Shown here piece by piece: positions 1 to 8,533 of a stretch of DNA of 32,472 bases; position 1 is the first letter of the stretch; each line of letters opens with the position of its first letter. The DNA comes from Pseudomonadota bacterium. Its GTDB lineage: Bacteria; Pseudomonadota; Alphaproteobacteria; Acetobacterales; Acetobacteraceae. Where the stretch lies: assembly GCA_021808055.1 (NCBI GenBank), contig JAKBCH010000018.1, positions 1 through 32,472 of the forward strand, written 5' to 3'. Under the pieces are notes generated by a model. The model was given only the letters and a program-made list of their open reading frames with translations. It did not search any database and was not told the origin of the DNA. A program made the position numbers and the translations under genes.

Positions 1-101
1 GGCTTCTCGGTTTCCGCCACCACTTCGCGCATGATGTGGATCGATTCAGCCTCCAGACGCTGCAAATGCGTCAAGCTTATCTTCGCGTCCACGGCTTGCA
101 T
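1..101 (-). CDS. cysD: Sulfate adenylyltransferase subunit 2, N-terminal fragment
   Basis: Only the first 33 or so codons are in the window; the gene continues past the left edge. The translated start contains SLTHLQRLEAESIHIMREVV, the characteristic opening of CysD, just before the PP-loop region that would lie outside. CysD with the GTPase CysN makes adenylyl sulfate from sulfate and ATP in assimilatory sulfate reduction. I chose the ATG at 101 because a GGAGG lies about 8 nt upstream on the minus strand; an in-frame ATG at 116 is the alternative. It is transcribed divergently from the SDR gene at 354, and cysN would be expected further left. Identification is strong for so short a piece because the motif is distinctive. 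Confidence 0.88.
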   Translation of the reverse strand, partial: MQAVDAKISLTHLQRLEAESIHIMREVVAETEK

Positions 102-353
102 CCAACCTGCCTCCATCTCAAACTGCGCCTGTCATTGGCACGCGCAACGGCGGCGTACAAATGTAAAAAACCTCGTTTACCGCCCGCAACCACGGGATAA
201 AATTTTTACCTCTGGAGCGGGCGATGGGACATAATCACCCATATCCTATAAATCCTATCGGGTATTATTATTTATTTATTGCCCCAGGCATCTCCGTGGG
301 CTTGGGTTTTGGGGCGGCCTCGTCTATCCCCAACATATGCAGGAGAGAACAAT
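102..353. other. Divergent intergenic region between cysD and the SDR gene
   Basis: This 252-bp gap must hold promoters for both flanking genes. It is AT-rich in the middle. Visible structure is modest: a direct repeat ATCCTAT at 243-249 and 252-258 (period 9), a 5-bp inverted repeat ATGGG/CCCAT at 224-228 and 238-242, and an AT-rich run at 263-280. The Shine-Dalgarno sequence of the SDR gene, AGGAGAG, is at 341-347. Short reading frames here have no recognisable content. No clear sigma-70 promoter could be assigned. Confidence 0.4.
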
Positions 354-1124
354 ATGAAGGGCGCCCTTGTGACCGGCGGCGGCAGGCGGTTGGGTGCGGT
401 GATGGCGCGGCATCTGGGGGCCCAGGGCTGGCATGTATTCGTGCATCACCATGCCTCTGCCGATGGCGCGCGCCAGGTGGCGGCGGAGATTATCGCTGCT
501 GGTGGAAAAGCAACGCCCGTGCAGGCTGACCTCGGCGATGCCAAAGCGGTGGCGCGGCTTTATGAGGCATGTGAAGCCACCTGCCCGTTGGAGCTGTTGA
601 TCAACAACGCTTCCAGCTTTGCGTATGACACGGCCGAGAGCGTTACCGCCGAAATGTTGGAAGCGCAGATGCGGGTGAATTTATTCGCCCCCGTGCTGCT
701 GACGCAGAAATTGCACGAATCACTCACCACGCGTGGCGCGCGGGGGGTCGCGATCAATATTGTGGACAACAAGGTGTTCGGGCTGAACCCGGATTATTTT
801 TCCTACACCCTGACCAAAGTGGCGTTGCAGGGTATGGTTCAGATGCAGGCGATGGCCTTGGCACCCACCCTGCGCGTGGCCGGAATCGCACCCGGCATCA
901 CCCTCATCAGCGGGTTGCAGACCGAGGAGGCGTTTGAGCGCAGCCGCCGCAACAACCCCATGGGCATGGGCTGCACGCCGGAACAGATTTTGAATGCGGT
1001 GGATTTTATCCTGGCCAGCCCAGCCTATCATGGGCAGACCATGGTGATTGATGGCGGCCAGGTGTTGCAGCGCCGCCCGCGCGATGTGGTGTTCCTGGAA
1101 AAATCCGCGCCACCGGCAGAGTAA
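354..1124 (+). CDS. SDR family oxidoreductase, pteridine reductase (PTR1/FolM) type
   Basis: A 256-residue cytosolic short-chain dehydrogenase/reductase. The cofactor motif is TGGGRRLG at residues 7-14; the Arg pair favours NADPH. NNAS follows at 84-87. The catalytic positions read D138, Y151 and K155, with Asp where classical SDRs have Ser. This Asp-(13)-Tyr-(4)-Lys spacing is that of pteridine reductase PTR1 and is also typical of FolM-like dihydromonapterin or dihydrofolate reductases, so the likely substrate is a reduced pterin or folate (family-based inference). The ATG at 354 was chosen over frame-open codons further up because AGGAGAG sits 6 nt before it. It may be co-transcribed with the lipoprotein gene 67 bp downstream. 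Exact substrate is not proven by sequence. Confidence 0.85.
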   Translation: MKGALVTGGGRRLGAVMARHLGAQGWHVFVHHHASADGARQVAAEIIAAGGKATPVQADLGDAKAVARLYEACEATCPLELLINNASSFAYDTAESVTAEMLEAQMRVNLFAPVLLTQKLHESLTTRGARGVAINIVDNKVFGLNPDYFSYTLTKVALQGMVQMQAMALAPTLRVAGIAPGITLISGLQTEEAFERSRRNNPMGMGCTPEQILNAVDFILASPAYHGQTMVIDGGQVLQRRPRDVVFLEKSAPPAE

Positions 1125-1191
1125 GCCAGCGTTGCGGGCGCGGTGTTTCACGGCTAATCAGGCCCGGTCAGTGTCTCAAGGGTTATTCAGC

Positions 1192-2445
1192 TTGCAGAAC
1201 CGCCTTTATCGCCTCAGCGCCCTCGCCTCAGTTATTTTGTTAACCGGTTGCGGAACCGCCAATACCATTGGCAACCAGCTTTTTGGGCTGAACAGCGGCA
1301 GCGGCACCTCCGGCGCCGCCTCGTCCGTGTTCGGCTACGCGGTGGCGGATGAACCGCAGGCCGCCTTGGTTGGCCGGGATATTCTGAACCATGGCGGCAA
1401 CGCGGTGGATGCGGCTGCGGCGGAAGGCTTTGCCCAGGCCGTTACCCTGCCCTCACGCGGGGGGTTGGGCGGCGGCGGGGCATGCCTGATTAAGATGCCC
1501 AATGCCAACGGCAAGATGCAACCGCCGGTGATGCTGAGCTTCCCCGCCGGGGCACCGGTGGGGAATGCCGGGGATCGACCAGCGGCGGTGCCATTGCTGG
1601 CGCGCGGGTTGCTGGCCATGCAGGCGCGTTACGGCCAGTTGCCGCAATCAGCGGTGATTGTGCCTGCTGAGCGCCTTGCCGGCGGGGCGGAGGTATCACA
1701 GGCGCTGGAAGATGATCTGGGCGTGGTGGGCAATGCTCTGCTGGCAGACCCGCAAGCCGCCGCCATTTTTGCGCCCGGCGGGCAAATGCTGACAGAGGGT
1801 GCAACATTCCAGCAGCCCGACCTTGCCACCACACTGGAAAACCTGCGCGTGAACGGGGTGAACGGGCTTTATGCCGGGACCAATGCCGCGCAATTTGCAA
1901 ATGCCGCCGATGAAGCGGGCGGCGGGCTCACCGCGCAAGATTTGCTGAACGCCGTGCCGCAATACGGCACGCCAGATATCACCAGCCAGAACGGCTATGC
2001 CGTGGCCAGCCTGCCCGAAACCGTCAGCCAAAGCGCGGCGCTGCCCGCCTCCGCCAGCTTCATGGCGCTTGACAATAAGGGCGGCGCGGTGATCTGCGTC
2101 ACCTCGATGAACAATCTGTTCGGCACCGGGCGGGTGGCCCCTGGCACGGGTGTTTTGCTGGCGGCCTCCCCGCGCACCAGCCCCACGCCGGACCTCGCCG
2201 CCGCCATGGCTTACACCACGGGGGGCTACGCTTTCCGCGCTGCCGCCGCCGGCACCGGCCAGAATGAAGCTGCCGACGCAGCCCGAATCGGCCTTGCCAA
2301 CGCGCTTACCGGGCAGAACCAACCTGTTCCCGAGCCGGGCCGGGCGAATGTTATCTCCTGCCCCGGTGCTGTGCCGGGCGGCGAGGCAAGCTGCCGCGCC
2401 AGCGCCGCCCCGGGCGGTAACGGCCTTGCCATCGGCGGGCGGTAA
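1192..2445 (+). CDS. Gamma-glutamyltransferase-like lipoprotein with altered catalytic motif
   Basis: About 417 residues. The N-terminus is a lipoprotein signal with lipobox LTGC (Cys20). The mature part shows the Ntn-hydrolase gamma-glutamyltransferase signature GGNAVDAAAA (68-77) and, near 284-315, a stretch laid out like the start of the GGT small subunit. That stretch ends in a segment matching the usual NxxFGTG...GxGxLL pattern. Where true GGTs have the self-cleavage and nucleophile motif TTH, this protein has S287-A-S289, so autoprocessing and catalysis are doubtful, although Ser287 could replace Thr. It is also shorter than the usual 530-580 residues. The TTG at 1192 has AAGGG 9 nt upstream; GTG at 1171 is an alternative start. 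The tail is Gly/Pro/Ala-rich. It is followed after 9 nt by an aminotransferase, suggesting one transcript. Expected location is the periplasmic face of a membrane. Confidence 0.72.
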   Translation: MQNRLYRLSALASVILLTGCGTANTIGNQLFGLNSGSGTSGAASSVFGYAVADEPQAALVGRDILNHGGNAVDAAAAEGFAQAVTLPSRGGLGGGGACLIKMPNANGKMQPPVMLSFPAGAPVGNAGDRPAAVPLLARGLLAMQARYGQLPQSAVIVPAERLAGGAEVSQALEDDLGVVGNALLADPQAAAIFAPGGQMLTEGATFQQPDLATTLENLRVNGVNGLYAGTNAAQFANAADEAGGGLTAQDLLNAVPQYGTPDITSQNGYAVASLPETVSQSAALPASASFMALDNKGGAVICVTSMNNLFGTGRVAPGTGVLLAASPRTSPTPDLAAAMAYTTGGYAFRAAAAGTGQNEAADAARIGLANALTGQNQPVPEPGRANVISCPGAVPGGEASCRASAAPGGNGLAIGGR

Positions 2446-2454
2446 AACCCGACC

Positions 2455-3609
2455 ATGAAAATCGGCGCCGGGCGGGTGGTGCCGCCGTTCCGGGTGATGG
2501 ATGTAGCCCGCGCGGCAAATGAGCGGGCTGCCAGCCTGCCGCCCGGCGCGCCGAAAATATTGCGCATGGAGGTGGGCCAGCCCGGCACCGGCCTGCCGAG
2601 CGGCGCGAAACTTGCCGTGCAGGCGGCGCTGCAAAGCGGGGATGCGCTGGGCTATACCGAGGCGCTGGGCCGCCCTTCGCTCCGCGCGCGCATCGCCCGG
2701 CACATGCAGGACTGGTACGGCGTGGAGCTGCCCGCCGCACGTATCGCCGTGACATTCGGGGCCTCCGGCGCGTTTTCCCTTGCGTTTTTGGCGAGCTTCG
2801 ACCAAGGCGACCAGGTGGCTCTGGCTGCCCCTTATTACCCGCCTTATGTGAACACGCTCACCGCCCTTGGCATGCGCCCGGTGGTGCTGCCCTGCGGCAT
2901 TGAAACCGGGTTTCAGCCGACGATTGAAATGCTGGATGCCCTGCCGGAAAAGCCCCAGGGGTTGATCCTGGCAAGCCCGGCCAACCCCACGGGTTCCATG
3001 CTGACCCCGACTGAACTGGCGGCGCTGTGCCACTATTGCGATAAAAACGGCATCAGGTTGATTTCAGACGAAATTTACCACGGCCTGACCTATGGCAAGC
3101 CCCAGGCCAGTGCGGCGCAATTCTCGGCAAGTGCCGTCGTGGTGAACTCTTTTTCCAAATATTTCTCGATGACCGGCTGGCGCGTGGGCTGGATGGTGCT
3201 GCCGGAGGATTTGGTGCGGGTGACCGAGCGGCTGGCGCAGAATATGTTTATTTGCCCGCCGCATATCGCGCAGATTGCGGCGGAAGCCGCTTTCACCTGC
3301 GGGGAAGAGCTGGAGGCCAACCGCGCCACCTACCAGCAAGCGCGGGGCGTGCTGATGGCGGGGGTGGCGGCAGCAGGCTTCTCAACCTTCGCGCCGCCGG
3401 ATGGTGCTTTTTACATCTACGCGGATGTTACCGGCCGCGCGGCCGACAGCATTGCGTTTTGTGATCAGCTTCTCACCAGCCACAACATCGCCGCCACGCC
3501 GGGGCTAGATTTTGACGCAGAACGCGGCAGCGGTTTTGTGCGGTTCAGCTATTGCGCACCCCTGGCCGACATTGAAGACGCCGTAGCGCGGCTGGCTGCG
3601 CTTAAGTAG
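2455..3609 (+). CDS. Class I/II PLP-dependent aminotransferase
   Basis: A 384-residue fold-type I aminotransferase of the aspartate aminotransferase superfamily. Visible landmarks are NPTG (N177), DEIYHGLTY (D205 and Y208, binding the PLP ring nitrogen and O3'), [15 protein letters not shown] with the Schiff-base lysine K235, and a C-terminal GFVRFSY holding the carboxylate-binding Arg. The length is normal. Amino donor and acceptor cannot be read from sequence; close relatives are annotated as aspartate- or alanine-type transaminases. It follows the GGT-like gene by 9 nt, so the two are probably translated from one mRNA. The Shine-Dalgarno sequence is weak, consistent with translational coupling. 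Confidence 0.88.
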   Translation: MKIGAGRVVPPFRVMDVARAANERAASLPPGAPKILRMEVGQPGTGLPSGAKLAVQAALQSGDALGYTEALGRPSLRARIARHMQDWYGVELPAARIAVTFGASGAFSLAFLASFDQGDQVALAAPYYPPYVNTLTALGMRPVVLPCGIETGFQPTIEMLDALPEKPQGLILASPANPTGSMLTPTELAALCHYCDKNGIRLISDEIYHGLTYGKPQASAAQFSASAVVVNSFSKYFSMTGWRVGWMVLPEDLVRVTERLAQNMFICPPHIAQIAAEAAFTCGEELEANRATYQQARGVLMAGVAAAGFSTFAPPDGAFYIYADVTGRAADSIAFCDQLLTSHNIAATPGLDFDAERGSGFVRFSYCAPLADIEDAVARLAALK

Positions 3610-3613
3610 GGGC

Positions 3614-3629
3614 TTTCCAGGGCTGGAAA
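3614..3629. promoter_or_regulatory. Palindrome upstream of etfBA, candidate operator
   Basis: TTTCCAG (3614-3620) and CTGGAAA (3623-3629) form a perfect 7-bp inverted repeat with a 2-nt centre, in the 74-bp gap between the aminotransferase stop and etfB. There is no T-tract after it, so an intrinsic terminator is unlikely. The size and symmetry suit a dimeric helix-turn-helix repressor. No regulator is encoded beside it, so the assignment is inference. Confidence 0.4.
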
Positions 3630-3683
3630 CATGCCATATCAAGGTTCACCCCCTCATCTGGGGAATTTCAGAGGTATGCTACG

Positions 3684-4433
3684 ATGAAATTGCTGGTCGC
3701 CGTGAAGCGAGTGGTCGATTATAACGTCAAGGTTCGCGTGAAACCGGATCATTCCGGGGTTGAGACCGCTGGCGTTAAAATGTCGATGAATCCGTTCGAT
3801 GAAATCGCCGTTGAGGAAGCCGTGCGCCTTAAGGAAAAGGGCGTTGCGAGCGAGATTATCGCCATCTCCATCGGCGTGACCCAGGCGCAGGAAACCATTC
3901 GCACCGCTTTGGCTATGGGGGCTGACCGTGGCATTCTGGTGGAAACCGATGCTGTGGTTGAACCGCTGGCAGTGGCGAAAATTCTGAAGGAAGTGGCGCT
4001 GAAGGAAGGCGTTGGCGCGGTGATCCTTGGCAAGCAGGCCATTGATGACGATATGAACGCCACCGGCCAGATGCTGGCGGCCTTGCTCGGCTGGCCGCAG
4101 GGCGCTTTTGCCTCCAAGGTGGAAATCGCCGATGGCAGCGCCAGCGTTACCCGCGAAGTGGATGGCGGGCTGGAAACGGTGAAGCTGACCTTGCCCGCTA
4201 TCATCACCGCTGATCTGCGTTTGAACGAGCCACGCTATGCCTCGCTGCCCAACATCATGAAGGCGCGCAAAAAAGAAATCGCAACGCTCAAGCCCGCGGA
4301 TCTGAACGTCGATATCACGCCGCGTTTGACCATTATGAGCGTTGCCGAGCCGCCGGTGCGTAAAGCAGGCGTGAAGGTGGCGGATGTAGCCGCCCTTGTG
4401 GACAAGCTGCGCAACGAAGCGAAGGTGATCTGA
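3684..4433 (+). CDS. etfB: Electron transfer flavoprotein subunit beta
   Basis: A 249-residue EtfB. The opening [20 protein letters not shown], followed by the [16 protein letters not shown] segment and [21 protein letters not shown] (AMP-binding region), is canonical. The conserved recognition-loop region [12 protein letters not shown] near residues 190-201 docks partner dehydrogenases. With EtfA it accepts electrons from acyl-CoA and other flavin dehydrogenases and passes them to ETF-ubiquinone oxidoreductase, which is not in this window. GAGG lies about 9 nt before the ATG. The gap to etfA is 3 nt, so the two form an operon. The palindrome at 3614-3629 may regulate both. Confidence 0.96.
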   Translation: MKLLVAVKRVVDYNVKVRVKPDHSGVETAGVKMSMNPFDEIAVEEAVRLKEKGVASEIIAISIGVTQAQETIRTALAMGADRGILVETDAVVEPLAVAKILKEVALKEGVGAVILGKQAIDDDMNATGQMLAALLGWPQGAFASKVEIADGSASVTREVDGGLETVKLTLPAIITADLRLNEPRYASLPNIMKARKKEIATLKPADLNVDITPRLTIMSVAEPPVRKAGVKVADVAALVDKLRNEAKVI

Positions 4434-4436
4434 CCC

Positions 4437-5366
4437 ATGGCCTCTCTGGTTATTCTGGATTTCGATGCCGAGGGCATCAAGCAGCCTTCGCGCTCTGCCA
4501 TTGCCGCGGCGGCCAAGCTGGGCGAAGTGCATGTGCTGGTGGCGGGCCAAAATGTTGGCGCATTGGCCGAAGCGGCCGCAAAAATTTCCGGCGTGGCGAA
4601 GGTTTTGGTGGCGGATGACGCTGCCTATGCCCACCATCTGGCTGAACCAATGGCGGCGTTGATTGTTTCGCTTGCTGGCAATTACAGCCATATTCTTCAG
4701 GCCGCCACAGCCTCCGGCAAGAATGTGCTGCCGCGCGTGGCCGCCTTGCTGGATGTGCAGCCGATCTCTGACATTTCCGAAGTGGTGGATGTTGATACTT
4801 TCGTACGCCCGATTTATGCGGGCAACGCGCTGGCCACGGTGAAATCCGCCGATGCAAAGAAAGTGATCACCGTCCGCGCCGCCTCGTTCGACCCGGTGGC
4901 CGCCGAAGGTGGTACGGCTGCTATCGAAAATGTGGCCACCACCGCGAATGATGGAAAATCGGCTTATCTAGGCGAGGAACTTTCAAAGTCTGAACGCCCG
5001 GAGCTGACCGCGGCGCGCGTGATCATCTCCGGCGGGCGGGGGATGCAGAATGGCGAGAACTTTACCAAGCTGATTGAGCCGATCGCAGATAAGCTTGGCG
5101 CTGCTGTTGGCGCTTCCCGCGCGGCGGTGGATGCTGGCTTCGTGCCGAACGATTACCAGGTTGGCCAGACCGGCAAGATCGTCGCACCTGAGCTTTACAT
5201 CGCCGTTGGCATCTCTGGTGCCATCCAACATCTGGCCGGCATGAAAGATTCGAAGGTTATCGTCGCCATCAACAAGGATGAAGACGCGCCGATTTTCCAG
5301 ATTGCCGATTACGGCCTGGTGGGCGATTTATTCACCGTGCTTCCTGAGTTGGCGAAGGCGCTTTAG
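4437..5366 (+). CDS. etfA: Electron transfer flavoprotein subunit alpha
   Basis: A 309-residue EtfA of normal length. The FAD-binding C-terminal domain is clear: SGGRGM from residue 198, then [21 protein letters not shown] and [17 protein letters not shown], ending with [20 protein letters not shown]. The N-terminal domain has the alpha/beta ETF fold shared with EtfB. It holds the redox-active FAD of the EtfAB heterodimer. Translation is likely coupled to etfB. Its last 35 bases overlap, tail to tail, the end of the emrB-like gene on the other strand. Confidence 0.96.
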   Translation: MASLVILDFDAEGIKQPSRSAIAAAAKLGEVHVLVAGQNVGALAEAAAKISGVAKVLVADDAAYAHHLAEPMAALIVSLAGNYSHILQAATASGKNVLPRVAALLDVQPISDISEVVDVDTFVRPIYAGNALATVKSADAKKVITVRAASFDPVAAEGGTAAIENVATTANDGKSAYLGEELSKSERPELTAARVIISGGRGMQNGENFTKLIEPIADKLGAAVGASRAAVDAGFVPNDYQVGQTGKIVAPELYIAVGISGAIQHLAGMKDSKVIVAINKDEDAPIFQIADYGLVGDLFTVLPELAKAL

Positions 5367-6897
5367 CGGGAGATGATGCTGGTGCCGCTGCCTGCTGTGG
5401 GCCGCGCATCAGCAGCAGGCACAACGCTGCCGGCATGGTGGCAAGAAACATGAATTTATAATCGTCCATATAGGCGATGATCTGCGCCTGGGTGGTAACG
5501 AGCGAATCCAACTGCGCGGCACCACTTTTCGTGGCCGGGTTCCAAATCCGGCTCACGGCCCCGCCAGCCTGCAACACACGCGAAAATGGCGTGATCTGCG
5601 CCATAATATTGGCATGCACATAAATCGTCATGCGCGACAGCAGCGCCGAGGTGACTGAAACGCCAATGGCGCTGCCCACATTGCGCAGCAGGCTGAGCAG
5701 CGCCGTGCCCTGGGTACGCAAGGCTGGTGCCAGCGTGTAGAACGCCGCCACCTGCAACGGCACAAACACAAAACCAAGCCCCGTGCCCTGCACGACGATG
5801 GTGGTGATCATGTAAGATTCGCCAACATCCGGTGTCCAGCCTTCCTGCATGTAAAGCGAAAGCCCAAGCAGCATATAGCCAAACAGCATCAGCAATCTGG
5901 GGTCCACCCGGTTGGTGAGCCGCCCCGCCACCAGCATGGCAAACATTGTGCCAAACCCTCGCGGCGCCATCACCAGCCCCGCCGTGGCTACGGGATAATT
6001 ATCGAGATTTTCAAGATATGGCGCGAGCAGGGCCGAAGATGCCAGCAGCACCATACCGACCAGAAACATGGTGATAAGCCCTGCGGCAAAATTACGGTCA
6101 GCGAATATTTCGCGCGGAATAAAAGTGCGATTGGCGGTGAACATGTGCACGACGAACAGATAAAATCCGAGCCCGGCCAGCACCAGGGAGGCGATGATGG
6201 TATTGGAGCTTAGCCAGTCTAGCTGCTCGCCTCGATCCAGCGCCAATTGCAGCGCGCCAAGCCCGAGGGAGAGCACGGCAAAACCTGTCCAATCAAACCC
6301 GCCTGGCGTTTGGCGCGGTTTGCCGCCGGGCATCAGCAGCGCCAGCCCCGCCACCGCCGCGATGCCGAACGGCAGATTGACGAAAAACACGTAACGCCAG
6401 TTGAAATCCTCGGTGAGATAGCCGCCCAAGGTTGGCCCCAGAATGGGCCCCACCATCACCCCCATGCCCCAGATGGACATGGCGGCCCCGCGCTGCTCAG
6501 CCGGATAAATGTTCAGCATGGTTGATTGCGACAGCGGCACCAAAGCCGCGCCAAACGCGCCTTGCAGCAAGCGGTAGAGCACCATTTCGGTCAGGCTCTG
6601 GGCAATGCCACACAGCATGGAGGTTGCGGTGAACCCAACAAGGCAGACGATGAAAAGCTGCTTCGTGCCAAAACGCGCCGCCAGCCAGCCGACCGGCGCT
6701 GTCATAATCGCGGCGGTCACCACATAAGAAGTCAGCACCCAGGTGATCTGATCGTAAGAAGCAGAGAGCGAGCCTTGCATATAAGGCAGCGCCACATTGG
6801 CGATGGTGGAATCCAGCGCCTGCATCAGCGTCGCGATCATCAGGCAGACGGTGATGATGCCCCGGTTCGGAACCTCCGTTGCTGCATCTTCGGCCAT
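5332..6897 (-). CDS. emrB: DHA2-family MFS multidrug exporter, EmrB type
   Basis: A 521-residue inner-membrane proton-drug antiporter with the 14-helix DHA2 layout. Motif D1 (LDSTIANVALP, around residue 28), motif A (GWLAARFGTKQLF) and motif C (GVMVGPILGPTLGGYL) are all present. The start codon overlaps the stop of the EmrA-like gene by one base (TAATG), so the two are translationally coupled. With EmrA and an outer-membrane TolC channel encoded elsewhere it would form a tripartite pump for hydrophobic toxicants. The C-terminal tail is short, Ala/Pro-rich and extends into the 3' end of etfA on the opposite strand. The family is certain; the substrate is unknown. Confidence 0.93.
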   Translation of the reverse strand: MAEDAATEVPNRGIITVCLMIATLMQALDSTIANVALPYMQGSLSASYDQITWVLTSYVVTAAIMTAPVGWLAARFGTKQLFIVCLVGFTATSMLCGIAQSLTEMVLYRLLQGAFGAALVPLSQSTMLNIYPAEQRGAAMSIWGMGVMVGPILGPTLGGYLTEDFNWRYVFFVNLPFGIAAVAGLALLMPGGKPRQTPGGFDWTGFAVLSLGLGALQLALDRGEQLDWLSSNTIIASLVLAGLGFYLFVVHMFTANRTFIPREIFADRNFAAGLITMFLVGMVLLASSALLAPYLENLDNYPVATAGLVMAPRGFGTMFAMLVAGRLTNRVDPRLLMLFGYMLLGLSLYMQEGWTPDVGESYMITTIVVQGTGLGFVFVPLQVAAFYTLAPALRTQGTALLSLLRNVGSAIGVSVTSALLSRMTIYVHANIMAQITPFSRVLQAGGAVSRIWNPATKSGAAQLDSLVTTQAQIIAYMDDYKFMFLATMPAALCLLLMRGPQQAAAPASSPAKAPSPTQEAR

Positions 6898-8000
6898 TAG
6901 AACAGGTCCGAGAGATGCCGGTGATGATCCGTGTCGATGGAAATTTCCGTGCTCATTCCAGCACGCAGCGGCAAATCTTTAGGGCCGGAGAGAATTTTAA
7001 TCCGCACCGGAATGCGCTGCACCACTTTCACCCAGTTGCCGGAGGAATTTTGCGCGGGCAGCACGGAAAATTCAGAGCCCGAAACCGGGGCGATGCTTTC
7101 CACCTCGCCTTTCCAGCTTTGCCCGGGGTAGGTATCCACGGTGATGTTGACACTCTGGCCGGTGCGCACCCAGGTGAGCTGATCTTCCTTTGGCTGGGCG
7201 GTGATGTACACATCACTGTCCGACACCAGCCCGAAAGCCGCGGTGCCAGCGGGCAGCAACATGCCGGGCTGCAATTGCTCAACCTGGGTAACATAACCTG
7301 AAAACGGTGCGTTCACCACGCTATGGCTCTGGTTGAGCAAAGCCTGGTTGAGATTGGCCAAGGCGCTTAAATATTCCGGGGTTTTTGTGGGGTCGATATC
7401 CGGGTCGCCGCTCAGCTTTGCCAATTGCTGCCCGGCGGCGGCCTGCATCTGCGCCAGCTTGGCCTGGTCGCCCTGAAGGGTAAACCGGGCATCATCATAT
7501 TGCGCGCGGGTAGCACCACCGGCATTCACCACGGCGGCGTAGCGGGCAAGGTTGGCTTGGTCCTTCTCCACCAGCGCCTGTTGCTCAGCAATTTGGGCTT
7601 GCGCCATTTTATAACCGTGCTTGGCGGCGTTGATATTCTGCACCGCCTGGGCGAGCTGGGCGTTGGCTGCTTCCACCGCAATGGCAAAACTCTTCTGGCC
7701 AAGCGAAAATAACGGCTGGCCTTTTGTTACGTGCTGGTTGTCCTTCACGTAAATTTTGTCCACCAGGCCAGTAACATCCGTAGAAAGCGAAACCTTTGCG
7801 GCATCCACGTAGGAATCATCCGTGGAGATGTAACGCCCGCCAAACAGCCAATAGAGCAGGCAAACCAGCGCCACCAACACCACGCCGCCAAGCATGAGCA
7901 CAAGCCGCAGCCGGGATTTGCCGCGGGCAGGCGCAGCGGTTTTGCTGGCAGCCGGGCGCTGGCTTGCCTGTTCCAGCGCCACGGCATTGGATTGAGACAT
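6897..8000 (-). CDS. emrA: HlyD-family membrane fusion protein, EmrA type
   Basis: A 367-residue periplasmic adaptor anchored by one transmembrane helix (about residues 32-53, LVLMLGGVVLVALVCLLYWLF). Then come the YISTDDSYVDA segment and lipoyl half-motif typical of EmrA, a coiled-coil hairpin rich in Ala, Gln and Lys (about 110-210), the second lipoyl half (NAPFSGYVTQVEQLQPGMLL) and a beta-barrel with AGMSTEISIDT. It links the inner-membrane EmrB to an outer-membrane channel. Its start overlaps the marR stop by ATGA, and its stop overlaps the emrB start, so marR-emrA-emrB is one operon. Confidence 0.93.
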   Translation of the reverse strand: MSQSNAVALEQASQRPAASKTAAPARGKSRLRLVLMLGGVVLVALVCLLYWLFGGRYISTDDSYVDAAKVSLSTDVTGLVDKIYVKDNQHVTKGQPLFSLGQKSFAIAVEAANAQLAQAVQNINAAKHGYKMAQAQIAEQQALVEKDQANLARYAAVVNAGGATRAQYDDARFTLQGDQAKLAQMQAAAGQQLAKLSGDPDIDPTKTPEYLSALANLNQALLNQSHSVVNAPFSGYVTQVEQLQPGMLLPAGTAAFGLVSDSDVYITAQPKEDQLTWVRTGQSVNITVDTYPGQSWKGEVESIAPVSGSEFSVLPAQNSSGNWVKVVQRIPVRIKILSGPKDLPLRAGMSTEISIDTDHHRHLSDLF

Positions 8001-8482
8001 CAGCTATTCTCCTGAATTTTGTCGTGGCAGGCTTTTGGCAAAGCATTGCCACCGCCACGCAGCAGATTGGCTTTCATGAGTTTTAACGCCCCCATCACCA
8101 CCTCACGGTCGGCATCAGAGAGCCCCGCGGTGATCATGGCGGTGAGGCTTTGGCGCTGGCGTTCGATTTCTTCCAGATGCGGCGTGGCCGCGGGCAGCAG
8201 GTGCAGGCGCCAGATGCGCCTGTCCTGTGCATCGGCCCGGCGCTCCACCAGCCCGGCTTTTTGCAGCCGGTCCACCAGCCGGGCGGCGGTAATCGGCTCC
8301 ACCTCCAGCAAATCCGCCAGCTCTTTCTGGGTAAGACCAGGATTATAAAAAACCTGCTTCAGAATGCCCCATTGCGCGCGGGTCATGCCGTGCTGGCGGG
8401 CGCGGCGGTCGGCTTCCACGCGGGTTAAGCGCGCCACCATCATCATCAAAATCAGCAGATCACGTTCGTAGTCCATGCCCAT
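8000..8482 (-). CDS. MarR-family transcriptional regulator
   Basis: A 160-residue winged-helix regulator. The HTH region GLTQKELADLLEVEPITAARLVDRLQKAGLVER and the wing RRADAQDRRIWRLHLL (about residues 49-97) are typical of MarR/EmrR repressors. Being first of marR-emrA-emrB, with ATGA overlap to emrA, it very probably represses that operon and is relieved by pump substrates (inference from family and position). The start could be the ATG at 8482 or the ATG at 8476, two codons in; neither has a strong ribosome binding site. A direct repeat lies at 8481-8501, across the start. Confidence 0.9.
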   Translation of the reverse strand: MGMDYERDLLILMMMVARLTRVEADRRARQHGMTRAQWGILKQVFYNPGLTQKELADLLEVEPITAARLVDRLQKAGLVERRADAQDRRIWRLHLLPAATPHLEEIERQRQSLTAMITAGLSDADREVVMGALKLMKANLLRGGGNALPKACHDKIQENS

Positions 8483-8501
8483 AACGAGCGGGATAATAAC
8501 G
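8481..8501. promoter_or_regulatory. Direct repeat at the marR start, weak operator candidate
   Basis: ATAACG occurs at 8481-8486 and again at 8496-8501, 15 bp apart, covering the marR start and the short 51-bp gap to marC. MarR proteins usually bind inverted rather than direct repeats, so this is a weak candidate for autoregulation. Confidence 0.2.
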
Positions 8502-8533
8502 TGGCTTATGAATTTGTCTGTAGCCGGTTTCGC

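Noticed and set aside
224..242. ATGGG/CCCAT inverted repeat as an operator for cysD or the SDR gene
   Set aside because: Arms of only 5 bp with a 9-nt spacer; not distinguishable from chance without comparison.
1696..3033. 445-codon open frame antisense to the GGT-like and aminotransferase genes
   Set aside because: Opposes two genes with clear family motifs; low-complexity Arg/Gly/His composition.
3650..3663. CCCC/GGGG hairpin before etfB
   Set aside because: Only 4 bp of stem with a 6-nt loop; likely by chance in GC-rich DNA.
3654..4691. 345-codon open frame antisense to etfB and etfA
   Set aside because: Lies across two canonical ETF genes; no motif, His/Gln/Asn-rich shadow.
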